Shown here: positions 10,382 through 21,098 of the stretch, piece after piece
Layout: every line of letters starts with the position of its first letter
How positions within the stretch are numbered: the first letter of the stretch is position 1
Origin: Streptomyces poonensis
GTDB taxonomy: Bacteria; Actinomycetota; Actinomycetes; Streptomycetales; Streptomycetaceae
Reading direction: 5' to 3'
Length of the DNA: 64,000 bases
NCBI RefSeq assembly: GCF_014650915.1
Contig: NZ_BMVW01000003.1
Span: 574,424 to 638,423, forward strand
Notes under the pieces: model-generated
Told to the model about the DNA's origin: nothing
The model's input: the letters and a program-made list of their open reading frames with translations, nothing else
Databases searched by the model: none
Translations under genes and position numbers: made by a program

Positions 10382-11782
10382 CTAGTTCAGGTACTGACAG
10401 GTGGAGCGGGGCGTGTAGACGCCGTGTCCGGCGCGGCCGGTGAACTCCCGGTCGGTGATGACGAACTCGCCGCGCGAGAGGACCGTATCGACCCGGCCGG
10501 TGACGCGCTTCCCCTCGTACGCCGAGTAGTCGACGTTCATGTGATGGGTGGCGGCGGACATGACCTGCTCGGCCTGCGGGTCGTAGATCACGATGTCGGC
10601 GTCCGCGCCCGGCGCGACGGTCCCCTTCTTCCCGTACAGGCCGAACATGCGGGCCGGGGTCGCGCAGGCGATCTCGATCCAGCGGCGGCGTGTGATGTGC
10701 CCGTCGAGGACGGCCTGGTGGAGCAGGTCCATGCGGTTCTCGACGCCCGGCAGACCGTTGGGGATCTTCGAGAAGTCGCCGCGGCCCAGGTCCTTCTGGC
10801 CGGTGAAGCAGAAGGGGCAGTGGTCGGTGGAGACCACCTGGAGGTCGTTGGTGCGCAGGCCCTTCCACAGTGCGGCCTGGTGCTCGCGCGGGCGCAGAGG
10901 TGTGGAGCAGACGTACTTGGCGCCCTCGAAGTCCGGCTCCGCGAGGTTGTCCGTCGACAGGAAGAGGTACTGCGGGCAGGTCTCGCCGAAGACGTTCAGG
11001 CCCTCGTCGCGGGCGCGGGCCAGTTCGGCGACCGCCTCCGTCGCCGAGACGTGCACGACGTACAGGGGCGCACCGGCCACCTGCGCGAGCTTGATGGCGC
11101 GGTGGGTCGCCTCGGCCTCCAGCAGCGCCTTGCGGACCTCGCCGTGGAAGCGGGGGTCGGTCTCGCCGCGGGCCAGTGCCTGTGCCACGAGGACGTCGAT
11201 GGCGATGCCGTTCTCCGCGTGCATCATGATCAGGCCGCCGTTGTCGGCGGAGCGCTGCATGGCGCGCAGGATCTGGCCGTCGTCGGAGTAGAAGACCCCC
11301 GGGTACGCCATGAACTGCTTGAAGGAGGTGACCCCCTCCTCCACCAGGAGGTCCATCTCCTTCAGCGTCTCCTCGTTCACATCGGAGACGATCATGTGGA
11401 AGCCGTAGTCGATGGCGCACCGGCCGTCGGCCTTGGCGTTCCAGGTGTCCAGTCCCTCGCGCAGCGGGCGGCCGACGCTCTGCACGGCGAAGTCGATGAT
11501 CGTGGTGGTGCCGCCCCAGGCGGCGGCCCGGGTACCGGTCTCGAAGGTGTCCGAGGCGAACGTCCCGCCGAACGGCAGCTCCATGTGCGTGTGGGCGTCG
11601 ACACCGCCCGGGATGACGTACTTGCCGGTGGCGTCGATGGTGTGGTCCGCCGTCCAGGACGCGGCGGCCGGGGTGCCGCTCGCGGCGAGGGCGGCGACGC
11701 GGCCGTCCTCGATCAGGACGTCGGCGTGCATCTCGTCGGACGCGGTGATGACGAGACCACCGCGGATCACGGTACGGCTCAT
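10382..11782 (-). CDS. hydA: Dihydropyrimidinase / D-hydantoinase
   Basis: 466-aa metal-dependent amidohydrolase that opens the ring of dihydrouracil, dihydrothymine or hydantoins. It shows GGVDAHTHMELPFGG (HxH metal ligands), TSFKQFMAYPGV (the Lys position that is carboxylated), LYVVHVSA (His ligand), ETCPQYL and STDHCPFCFTGQKDLG (Asp/His region), all standard for hydantoinases. Length fits the family (about 460-480). The start is the ATG before SRTVIRGG; an extension of six codons is possible. It lies between an aminotransferase and the LLM oxidoreductase in one operon. Confidence 0.93.
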   Translation of the reverse strand: MSRTVIRGGLVITASDEMHADVLIEDGRVAALAASGTPAAASWTADHTIDATGKYVIPGGVDAHTHMELPFGGTFASDTFETGTRAAAWGGTTTIIDFAVQSVGRPLREGLDTWNAKADGRCAIDYGFHMIVSDVNEETLKEMDLLVEEGVTSFKQFMAYPGVFYSDDGQILRAMQRSADNGGLIMMHAENGIAIDVLVAQALARGETDPRFHGEVRKALLEAEATHRAIKLAQVAGAPLYVVHVSATEAVAELARARDEGLNVFGETCPQYLFLSTDNLAEPDFEGAKYVCSTPLRPREHQAALWKGLRTNDLQVVSTDHCPFCFTGQKDLGRGDFSKIPNGLPGVENRMDLLHQAVLDGHITRRRWIEIACATPARMFGLYGKKGTVAPGADADIVIYDPQAEQVMSAATHHMNVDYSAYEGKRVTGRVDTVLSRGEFVITDREFTGRAGHGVYTPRSTCQYLN

Positions 11783-11854
11783 GCTCGGTCTCCTGTTCAC
11801 GGTGTGTCCGGGAAGGCGGGCGACTCTGCGGAGGACACCTCTGCCGAGGTCACC

Positions 11855-13240
11855 TCACGACCCGAGGCTCCGCAGGGCGTCCTCCAGGATCGAGGCGCCC
11901 TCCTCCGCCTCCGCGACGGTGAGCGTCAGGGGCGGGGCGATGCGCAGCGCGCTGGTGTCGTGGCCGCCGCCCTTGCCGATCAGCAGGCCCCCCGCGCGGG
12001 CCGCCTCGAGCACGGCGGCCGCCGCGTCCGGGTCGGCCTCGTCCGTGCCGGGCCTGGCCAGCTCGATGCCGATCATCAGGCCCCGGCCGCGCACCTCCCG
12101 TACGGCGGGGACCTGTGCGGCGACCGCCCGCAGCAGTTCGATGAGCAGTCCGCCGACCCGCCGGGCGTTGCCCTGCAGGTCGTGTTCGAGCAGGTACGTC
12201 AGATTGGCGAGGCCCGCGGCCATGGTGACCGGGCTGCCGCCGAAGGTGGAGATCGAGTTGCTGTCGAGGCAGTTCATGATCTCGGCGCGGGCGACGACCC
12301 CGCCGATGGACATGCCGTTGCCGATGCCCTTGGCGAAGGTGAGGATGTCCGGCGGGCCGCTCCGCCCGTGGGCCTGCCAGCCCCAGAAGTGGTCGCCGGT
12401 GCGGCCCCAGCCGGTCTGTACCTCGTCGGAGATCCAGAGGACGCCGCGCTCCCGCAGCACCTCACGGAAGGCCGCGTACAGGCCGTCCGGCGGTGAGGTG
12501 AAGCCGCCGACGCCCTGGACTGGTTCGGCGATGAGCGCGGCCGGCGGGCGGGTGTGGCCGAGCAGGTCCCTCAGGTCCTCGACGCAGGCCGCGATGAAGT
12601 CGGCGTCGCTCAGGCGGGCGTACGGGCCGCGGGTGCGGACGCCGCCGTGGACGTACAGCGTCTGGAGGGGCGACAGGCCGGTGGGCGACCAGCCCTTGTT
12701 GCCGGTGATGCCGACCGTGCTGAAGGAGCGGCCGTGGTAGCTGTTGCGCATCGCCAGGATCTGGTTGCTGCTGCGGTACGCCGTGGCCAGCAGCAGCGCG
12801 GTGTCGTTGGCCTCGGTGCCGGAGGTGGTGAAGAAGACCCGGGCGTCCGGGATGCCGGACAACTGGGCGACACGCTCGGCGAGTTCGACCATCGGCCGGT
12901 TGAGGTACAGCGTGGAGGAGTGGACGATCCGCCCGGCCTGCTCGGCGATCGCCTTGGTGACCTCGGGCAGGGCGTGCGCGGTCATCGTGGTGAGGATGCC
13001 GCCGAAGAAGTCGAGGTACCTGTTGCCGTCGGCGTCCCAGACGTGGCGGCCCTCGCCGTGGGTGATCTCGATCGGGTCGGCGTAGTAGAGGGCGAGCCAG
13101 TCGGGGAGCACGGCCCTGTGGCGGCCCAGCAGTTCACCGGTCGCGAGTCCGGTCACGGGTCCGGCCCCGGGTCCGGTGGCGGCTCCGGTCGCGGGTCCCG
13201 GCGCGGGTCGGGTCACTGGTTCGTTCACGGGATCGTTCAC
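11855..13240 (-). CDS. Class III PLP-dependent aminotransferase (beta-alanine/omega-amino acid type)
   Basis: 461 aa. Class III fold signatures are clear: FFGGILTTMTAHALPEVTKA, FFTTSGTEANDTALLLATAY, RNSYHGRSFSTVGITGNKGW, LWISDEVQTGWGRTGDHFWG and ILTFAKGIGNGMSIGG with the PLP-binding Lys. In this operon it would transaminate beta-alanine or beta-aminoisobutyrate, the products of reductive pyrimidine breakdown. The GTG start overlaps the stop of the upstream amidase (GTGA), implying coupling. The first 35 residues are a degenerate Pro/Gly/Thr/Ala repeat (VNDPVNEPVTRPAPGPATGA and on) unlike family members, probably a repeat expansion. Confidence 0.9.
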   Translation of the reverse strand: MNDPVNEPVTRPAPGPATGAATGPGAGPVTGLATGELLGRHRAVLPDWLALYYADPIEITHGEGRHVWDADGNRYLDFFGGILTTMTAHALPEVTKAIAEQAGRIVHSSTLYLNRPMVELAERVAQLSGIPDARVFFTTSGTEANDTALLLATAYRSSNQILAMRNSYHGRSFSTVGITGNKGWSPTGLSPLQTLYVHGGVRTRGPYARLSDADFIAACVEDLRDLLGHTRPPAALIAEPVQGVGGFTSPPDGLYAAFREVLRERGVLWISDEVQTGWGRTGDHFWGWQAHGRSGPPDILTFAKGIGNGMSIGGVVARAEIMNCLDSNSISTFGGSPVTMAAGLANLTYLLEHDLQGNARRVGGLLIELLRAVAAQVPAVREVRGRGLMIGIELARPGTDEADPDAAAAVLEAARAGGLLIGKGGGHDTSALRIAPPLTLTVAEAEEGASILEDALRSLGS

Positions 13241-14079
13241 GGCTTCACCAGTCCTTCGTACGCGTCGGGCCGTCGGTCGCGGTAGAACGCCCACTGCTGC
13301 CGTACTTCCTCGATGAGGCCGAGGTCGAGGTCCCGTACGAGGAGCTCCTCGCTCTTGTCGCTCGCGACCTCGCCCACGAACTGCCCGCGCGGGTCGACGA
13401 AGTAGCTCGTGCCGTAGAAGTCGTTGTCCCCGTACTCCTCCCGGCCCACACGGTTGATCGCGGCGACGAAGTACTCGTTGGCGACGGCGGCCGCGGGCTG
13501 CTCCAGCTGCCACAGGTGGGAGGAGAGGCCCCGGTGGGTGGCGGACGGGTTGTAGACCAGCTGGGCGCCGCCCAGGCCGAGCTGCCGCCAGCCCTCCGGG
13601 AAGTGGCGGTCGTAGCAGATGTAGACGCCGATCCTGCCGACGGCGGTGTCGAAGACGGGCCAGCCGAGGTTGCCCGGCTTGAAGTAGTACTTCTCCCAGA
13701 AGCCCTTGACCTGCGGGATGTGGTGCTTGCGGTACTTGCCGAGGTAGCTGCCGTCGGCGTCGATCACCGCGGCGGTGTTGTAGTAGAAGCCGGACTGCTC
13801 GACCTCGAAGACCGGTACGACGATCACCATGCCGGTCTCGCGGGCCAGCTCCCGCATCCGGGTGACGGTCGGCCCGTCGGGCACGGGCTCGGCCCAGCGG
13901 TAGTGCTCGGCCTCCTGGACCTGGCAGAAGTAGGGGGCGTTGAACACCTCCTGGAAACCGATGACCCGCGCGCCCTGCCGGGCCGCCTCGCGGGTGTGCT
14001 CCTCGTGTTTGGCGACCATGGACTCCGTGTCGCCGGTCCAGGTCGCCTGGACGAGGGCGGCGCGTACGACATTGGCCAT
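13237..14079 (-). CDS. Carbon-nitrogen hydrolase, beta-ureidopropionase-like
   Basis: 280-aa nitrilase-superfamily amidase with the catalytic triad visible: Glu in GFQEVFNAPYF, Lys in KYRKHHIPQ and Cys in VYICYDRHFPEGWRQLG. The surrounding residues and NPSATHRGLSSHLWQLEQPA match beta-ureidopropionases/N-carbamoyl-beta-alanine amidases. It should release CO2 and NH3 from N-carbamoyl-beta-amino acids. As the first gene of the operon (amidase, aminotransferase, hydA, LLM oxidoreductase, permease) it completes the reductive pyrimidine pathway; a dihydropyrimidine dehydrogenase is not in the window. Confidence 0.9.
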   Translation of the reverse strand: MANVVRAALVQATWTGDTESMVAKHEEHTREAARQGARVIGFQEVFNAPYFCQVQEAEHYRWAEPVPDGPTVTRMRELARETGMVIVVPVFEVEQSGFYYNTAAVIDADGSYLGKYRKHHIPQVKGFWEKYYFKPGNLGWPVFDTAVGRIGVYICYDRHFPEGWRQLGLGGAQLVYNPSATHRGLSSHLWQLEQPAAAVANEYFVAAINRVGREEYGDNDFYGTSYFVDPRGQFVGEVASDKSEELLVRDLDLGLIEEVRQQWAFYRDRRPDAYEGLVKP

Positions 14080-14107
14080 TGAGCTGCTCCTTCGACGAGA
14101 CGTCAGA

Positions 14108-14144
14108 GAGCCTCTACGCCCGTAGACACAGGCTGTAGAGGCTC
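14108..14144. promoter_or_regulatory. Inverted repeat upstream of the pyrimidine-catabolism operon
   Basis: GAGCCTCTAC at 14108-14117 and GTAGAGGCTC at 14135-14144 form a perfect 10-bp inverted repeat with a 17-base spacer, 29-65 bases upstream of the first gene's ATG. The spacing (27 bases centre to centre of the arms) is compatible with a regulator operator; it could also form a hairpin in the leader. No U-tract follows, so a terminator is less likely. The cognate regulator is unknown. Confidence 0.55.
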
Positions 14145-14328
14145 GAACGTAAGGCTCGCCGACGGGCTGGGCAAGACCGCGGCCGTCAACCGTCGAAGTC
14201 GATCGTGTTACGCGCCCCTCGGGTGCGGGTCCGGCCGTGCGGCCGTCCTCGCGCCCCGCGCTCCGCTCTCTGTGAAAGGACTGCCCGGCCGTGTCGTACG
14301 GCGAAACCACCGCACGCCGCGCGGTCGG

Positions 14329-14580
14329 TCAGACGACTGCCGGCACGCACCGTCCGACGAGCTCGTCCATGGACAGACCGAGCGCCTGGGCCAGTGCCGC
14401 CACCGTGAAGAAGGCGGGGGTCGGGGCCCGGCCCGTCTCGATCTTGCGCAGGGTCTCCGCGGAGATCCCGGCGACCGCGGCGACCTCGGCCATGCTCCGG
14501 CCACCACGGGCGTCGCGCAGCAGGCTCCCGAGCCGCTCACCGCGCTCGCGCTCTTCGGGGGTCAGGGGTGTGCGCACCAT
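14329..14580 (-). CDS. Small XRE-family helix-turn-helix regulator
   Basis: 83 aa. After ERGERLGSLLRDARGGRSMA comes a standard HTH (AEVAAVAGISAETLRKIETG) and a C-terminal helix LAQALGLSMDELVGRCVPA, so the protein is little more than a DNA-binding domain. It is divergent from map, and the shared region carries repeated AT-rich motifs that are good candidates for its own operators. The ATG at 14580 is preferred over 14589: a TATTAG -10-like box sits only 10 bases upstream of 14580, giving a near-leaderless transcript. Local repression of itself and map is inferred. Confidence 0.8.
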   Translation of the reverse strand: MVRTPLTPEERERGERLGSLLRDARGGRSMAEVAAVAGISAETLRKIETGRAPTPAFFTVAALAQALGLSMDELVGRCVPAVV

Positions 14581-14587
14581 GGGACCC

Positions 14588-14688
14588 ATTCTAATACCGC
14601 CTCCGGCCGCACTCCGGCCACCGGAACCGGCACGGCGATCGAACGCCGACCGGTATTCTAATTGGCGCGGACCGGTATAGTAATTGGC
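14588..14688. promoter_or_regulatory. Divergent promoter region with repeated CGGTAT-TAATTGG operators
   Basis: Two plus-strand copies, CGGTATTCTAATTGGC (14651-14666) and CGGTATAGTAATTGGC (14673-14688), are spaced exactly 22 bases apart, two helical turns. A related element, CGGTATTAGAAT on the minus strand, lies at 14588-14599 at the regulator's promoter. The second copy contains TATAGT (14676-14681), a good -10 box only 7 bases before the map ATG. Binding there would block both promoters. Confidence 0.65.
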
Positions 14689-15456
14689 ATGATCGAACTG
14701 AAGACGGACACCTCCATCGACGCCATGCACGCCGCCGGACAGGTGGTGGCACAAGCACTCAGCGCGGTACGGAAGGCAGCCGCCGTGGGGGTCTCCCTGC
14801 TGGAACTGGACGAGGTGGCGCGGGACGTGCTGCGCGCGGCGGGGGCCACGTCGCCGTTCCTCGGCTACCGGCCCCACTTCGCGCCCACGCCCTTCCCCGC
14901 GGTGATCTGCGCCTCGGTCAACGACGCGATCGTGCACGGCATACCGACCGGCTACCGGCTCCGTGACGGCGACCTGGTGTCGATCGACTGCGGCGCCGAG
15001 CTGGACGGCTGGGCGGGCGACTCGGCGCTGAGCTTCGTCGTGGGCGAACCCCGGGCGGCCGACCTGCGGCTGGTCGAGACGGCGGAGCGGGCGCTCGCGG
15101 CGGGCATCGCGGCCGCCGTGCCCGGCAACCGCATGGGCGACCTCGCGCACGCGATCGGCTCGGTGTGCCGCGCGGCCGGGTACGGCATCCCGGACGGGTT
15201 CGGCGGCCACGGCATCGGCCGGCGTATGCACGAGGACCCGCCGGTGCCGAACGAGGGCCGCCCCGGGCGCGGCCTGCGGTTGCGCCCCGGCATGGTGCTC
15301 GCCATCGAACCGATGCTCATCGGCGGCGGCACCGACGGCTACCACGCGGCACCGGACGGCTGGACCCTGTGCACCGACGACGGCTCCCGCGCGGCCCACG
15401 CCGAGCACACGGTGGCGATCACGGAGGCGGGACCGCGGATCCTCACGGAACGGTAG
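14689..15456 (+). CDS. map: Type I methionine aminopeptidase
   Basis: 255 aa. It removes the initiator Met from nascent proteins. All five metal ligands can be placed: Asp in VSIDCGAEL, Asp in [10 protein letters not shown], His in [15 protein letters not shown], Glu in [11 protein letters not shown] and Glu in HAEHTVAIT. The substrate-binding region [13 protein letters not shown] is also intact. Length is typical of type I enzymes without a zinc-finger extension. The ATG at 14689 lies 7 bases after a TATAGT -10 box and has no upstream ribosome site, so the mRNA is probably leaderless. Streptomyces carry several map genes; this looks like a paralog under control of the divergent HTH protein. 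Confidence 0.9.
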   Translation: MIELKTDTSIDAMHAAGQVVAQALSAVRKAAAVGVSLLELDEVARDVLRAAGATSPFLGYRPHFAPTPFPAVICASVNDAIVHGIPTGYRLRDGDLVSIDCGAELDGWAGDSALSFVVGEPRAADLRLVETAERALAAGIAAAVPGNRMGDLAHAIGSVCRAAGYGIPDGFGGHGIGRRMHEDPPVPNEGRPGRGLRLRPGMVLAIEPMLIGGGTDGYHAAPDGWTLCTDDGSRAAHAEHTVAITEAGPRILTER

Positions 15457-15538
15457 GGCCGAGGGCGGAGCGGCAGGGCCGAGGACGGAGCGGTGGGGCC
15501 GAGGACGGAGCGGCAGGGCCGCCGACGGCCGAGCGGCA
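15456..15538. repeat. 20-bp tandem repeat (three units plus a degenerate fourth)
   Basis: Units of the form GGGCCGAGGACGGAGCGGCA start at 15456, 15476 and 15496; a diverged 23-base copy occupies 15516-15538. The first base of the array is the last base of the map stop codon. It lies between map and the clp gene and has no other visible function. Confidence 0.85.
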
Positions 15539-15682
15539 CCGCCGCCTGTCACTCCCGCGTCAGGAGCCACAGGTGTAACCGGGTGGCCGACAGGGCACCC
15601 GCGAGCGGAACGAGCATGAACGAGCACGTCGATCGGCAGGGTGCCCCGGCCCCGCCCCGGGCCTGGCGGGCACCTGGAACGG

Positions 15683-18295
<2,613 letters not shown>

Positions 18296-18304
18296 GCGGA
18301 CGGG

Positions 18305-18368
18305 GCGCGCGACGGCTGCGCGCGCGTGACGGCTAGCGCGCGTGACGGCTACTCGCGCGTGACGGCTA
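18305..18368. repeat. 16-17 bp direct repeats running into the ggt stop codon
   Basis: GCGCGTGACGGCTA occurs at 18322-18335, 18338-18351 and 18355-18368, with a partial copy before them. The last copy contains the stop codon of the convergent GGT gene (CTA, 18366-18368). It fills the space between the convergent clp and ggt genes; no clear hairpin terminator is formed. Confidence 0.8.
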
Positions 18369-20180
18369 AGGCGCCGGACGTACCACCATCGCCGAGCCGC
18401 CGCCCCGCCGTACGGTCTCGGCGGCGGCCAGCCACTTGCCGTTCGGCAGCCGCTGGACACCGGCCGTGGCGCCGATCTCCGGGTTCTGCCGGAAGCTGTG
18501 GCCGATGGCTTCGAGCTCGCCGCGGAGCGGGCTGTTCCACAGGCCCGGTTCGAGCTCGGTGGTGGCCTGGTTGCGCTGGCTGGCGCGGGGCGCGGCGATC
18601 GCGTCGACCAGCGGCAGACCACGGTCGAGGAAGCCGGTCAGCGTCTGCAGCACGGTCGTGATGATGGTCGCGCCGCCCGGCGAGCCGAGCGCCACCACGG
18701 GCTTGTCCTGCTGGTCGAGCACGATCGTCGGCGCCATCGAGGAGCGCGGGCGCTTGCCCGGACCCGGCAGGTTCGGGTCGTGCACGTCCGGGCTGGCCGG
18801 CGTGAAGGAGAAGTCGGTCAGCTCGTTGTTGAGGATGAAGCCGCGTCCGGGGACGGTGATGCCGCTGCCGCCGGTCTGCTCGATGGTGAGGGTGTACGAG
18901 ACGACGTTGCCCCACTTGTCGGCGACCGTGAGGTGGGTGGTGCTGTCGCCCTCGTACGTCGTCGGGGCGGGCGTGCCGCCGGTCGTGCAGCGGCCCGGGT
19001 GCCGCGGGTCGCCGGGCGCCACCGGGCTGGTCAGCACCGCGTCGTCCTTGATCAGGCACTCCCGTGCGTCGGCGTACCGCTGGGACAGCAACTCCTTGGT
19101 GGGCACGTCCTCGAAGGCGGGGTCGCCCACCCAGCGCCCCCGGTCGGCGAACGCGATCCGGCTCGCCTCGATGAAGCGGTGCAGGTACTGGGCTTCGCTC
19201 GCCTTCGACAGGTCGGTGCGCTCCAGCATGTTGAGCGCCTGGCCGACCGTCGTGCCACCGGAGGACGAGGGCGCCATGGAGTAGACGTCGAGGCCGCGGT
19301 ACGAGGTCTTGGTGGGCGCCTGGCGCTTGACGCGGTACGTCGCCAGGTCCTTCAGCGACAGGTCGCCGGGGCGCGCGTCGTACTCGGAGCCCGGGTCGAC
19401 GGGCGGCTTGTTGACGGTGTCGACGATGTCCTCGGCCAGCCCGCCCCGGTAGAGCGTGCCGACGCCCTTGCGCCTCAGCTCCGCGTACGTACGGGCCAGG
19501 TCGGGGTTCTTGAAGGTGGAGCCGACCACCGGAAGTCGGCCGCCCGGCAGGAACAGCTCGGCCGTGTCGGGGAAGTACCGGAAGCGGGTCTCGTTGGACG
19601 CGGTCTGCGAGCGGAACGTCTCGTCGACGGTGAACCCGTCCCGGGCGAGCCGCTCGGCAGGCTTCAGCAGTGTGCCGAGCCGCTCACTCCCCCATCTGTC
19701 CAGCGCCGCCTGCCAGGTGGCGGGCGTGCCGGGCGTACCGACGCTCAGCCCGCTGCTGACGGCCTCGGCGAAGGGGATCGCCTTGCCGTTCTCCACGAAC
19801 AGGTTCTCGTCGGCGGTCCGGGGCGCGGTCTCCCGGCCGTCGATGGTGTGCACCTTGCGGGACTTGGCGTCGTAGTAGACGAAGTAGCCGCCCCCGCCGA
19901 TGCCCGCCGAGTACGGCTCGGTGACGCCGAGGGCGGCGGCCGTGGCGACCGCCGCGTCGACGGCGTTGCCGCCCTTGCGCAGGACCTCGATGCCGGCGGC
20001 GGAGGCGTCCGCGTCGACGCTCGCGACGGCGCCGTCCCGGCCGACGGCCACGGGCTGCTTCTGAGGGGTCTGCTTCCCGGCCGTGTGCTGTGCGGCCGAC
20101 GGCGGCGCGGCCGCCCCCACCGACATCACGGTGGCCGTGACGGCCAGTACCGCCAGCTTCCGTACGACAGAACGATCCAT
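18366..20180 (-). CDS. ggt: Secreted gamma-glutamyltransferase
   Basis: 604 aa. A signal peptide (MDRSVVRKLAVLAVTATVMS up to an AAAPPSAA cleavage region) directs export. The body shows EVLRKGGNAVDAAVATAAAL, the GIGGGGYFVYYDA motif, IDGRETAPRTA, SVGTPGTPATW, the autocleavage/catalytic Thr in STTHLTVADKWGNVVSYTL, and GRGFILNNELTDFSF. It breaks the gamma-glutamyl bond of glutathione and related compounds outside the cell. Compared with the protein at 4.0-5.9 kb this is the classical bacterial type. It is monocistronic. Confidence 0.92.
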   Translation of the reverse strand: MDRSVVRKLAVLAVTATVMSVGAAAPPSAAQHTAGKQTPQKQPVAVGRDGAVASVDADASAAGIEVLRKGGNAVDAAVATAAALGVTEPYSAGIGGGGYFVYYDAKSRKVHTIDGRETAPRTADENLFVENGKAIPFAEAVSSGLSVGTPGTPATWQAALDRWGSERLGTLLKPAERLARDGFTVDETFRSQTASNETRFRYFPDTAELFLPGGRLPVVGSTFKNPDLARTYAELRRKGVGTLYRGGLAEDIVDTVNKPPVDPGSEYDARPGDLSLKDLATYRVKRQAPTKTSYRGLDVYSMAPSSSGGTTVGQALNMLERTDLSKASEAQYLHRFIEASRIAFADRGRWVGDPAFEDVPTKELLSQRYADARECLIKDDAVLTSPVAPGDPRHPGRCTTGGTPAPTTYEGDSTTHLTVADKWGNVVSYTLTIEQTGGSGITVPGRGFILNNELTDFSFTPASPDVHDPNLPGPGKRPRSSMAPTIVLDQQDKPVVALGSPGGATIITTVLQTLTGFLDRGLPLVDAIAAPRASQRNQATTELEPGLWNSPLRGELEAIGHSFRQNPEIGATAGVQRLPNGKWLAAAETVRRGGGSAMVVRPAP

Positions 20181-20287
20181 CCGCGTACCTCCAGTCGACG
20201 ACCGTCCGCGCAGCGTAACGCGGTTGCCATGGTCCCGTCAGGGACACCTCGTACAGGCATCGGTCCCGCCCGCCAGCATGCGCGCCC

Positions 20288-20692
20288 ATGGACGACGACG
20301 TGCGTAACATCGTCCTCGGGGTGATCGCGGCGGGCATCATCGCCTGATCGGGCTGGCTCGCCCGAACCTGCCTGTGGCAGCGCAGACTCCGCCGCGAACA
20401 GGCCTTCTTCGGGCTCCCGGACAACTCCGAGTCGCTCCTCGTGGTCAACCGCGACGCCGGCAGCCCGGATCTGGCGGTGCACCGCTGCGACGTGTTCGCG
20501 CTCCTGGAGCTGTCCGCGCTCATCAAGGACTGCGGGGCGCACGCCCAGATCGTCACCGAGGACGCGGCCCAGCAGGGCTTCGGCGAGCGGACCGAGTTCT
20601 GCGTGGGCGGGCCGGGGAGCAAGCGTTGCGTTCTCCATCACCCACAACGGACTCAATGGCCAGCGGCTTCAGGCTGCTGCAGCAGACCCTGA
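20288..20692 (+). pseudogene. Broken Streptomyces membrane-anchored protein gene (in-frame TGA and 3' truncation)
   Basis: From ATG 20288 the frame reads MDDDVRNIVLGVIAAGIIA, then a TGA at codon 20, then SGWLARTCLWQRRLRREQAF, FGLPDNSESLLVVNRDAG and FGERTEFCVGGPGSK. The pieces belong together: an N-terminal membrane segment, a basic stretch and a conserved body seen in Streptomyces proteins of unknown function. After GPGSK (about 20625) the sequence stops resembling the family and runs into unrelated DNA. So the gene has both a nonsense mutation and a truncated 3' end at the edge of the accessory scar. Family recognition is from memory. Confidence 0.6.
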
Positions 20693-20724
20693 GGAGGACT
20701 GCGCCTGCAGCGATAGGGGGAAGA

Positions 20725-20933
20725 ATGGGCATCGAAGTGCTGCATCGGCTGCGCTCCGCCGGGCAGGTCGATGACGGCGAGGCGCCGGTGCCCCAGCCCG
20801 ACATGTGTGCGCACATAGACGTGCCGCAACCGTCCGGCCCGCGACAGGCCATTGTCTCGGTCATCGCATCGAGCACGTCACTCCGGTGCGTCAGATCGGC
20901 TTCGAACGACACTCAGCCTGTAATCCCGCACAT
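20725..20933 (-). pseudogene. Degenerate asparagine synthetase (AsnB) N-terminal fragment
   Basis: On the minus strand from ATG 20933 the frame gives MCGITG, a TGA where Trp is expected, VSFEADLTHRSDVLDAMTET and MACRGPDGCGT. After a frameshift near 20815 it continues GLGHRRLAVIDLPGGAQPM. These are the catalytic Cys2, the CRGPD motif and the GHRRLAVIDL motif of the class II glutamine amidotransferase domain of AsnB. Homology ends soon after. The fragment thus has a nonsense codon, a frameshift and no synthetase domain, and cannot be functional. Identification is strong because three consecutive signature motifs appear in order. Confidence 0.75.
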
Positions 20934-21050
20934 CTCACGTCCTCTTTTTCACGGCGCCTGCTCAAAATAAGCAAGAAGGCGCGAATGCGACCAAGTTGAC
21001 ATCGAAGCCTTTACCCCGCAATGGCCGATTCTCCCCGGCCGGTGTGCATT

Positions 21051-21066
21051 TTCCACAGATGTGGAA
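21051..21066. promoter_or_regulatory. Palindromic operator at the TetR gene promoter
   Basis: TTCCACA-GA-TGTGGAA is a perfect 7-bp inverted repeat with a 2-base centre, immediately followed by TAGAAT (21070-21075), a plausible -10 box, and 33 bases before the regulator's ATG. Position and symmetry suit autorepression by the TetR-family protein. Confidence 0.6.
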
Positions 21067-21098
21067 TGCTAGAATCAACCCACCAGATGGAGGATAAA

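Noticed and set aside
15456..15538. CRISPR-like or iteron origin
   Set aside because: Contiguous 20-bp units, no spacers, no replication gene nearby.
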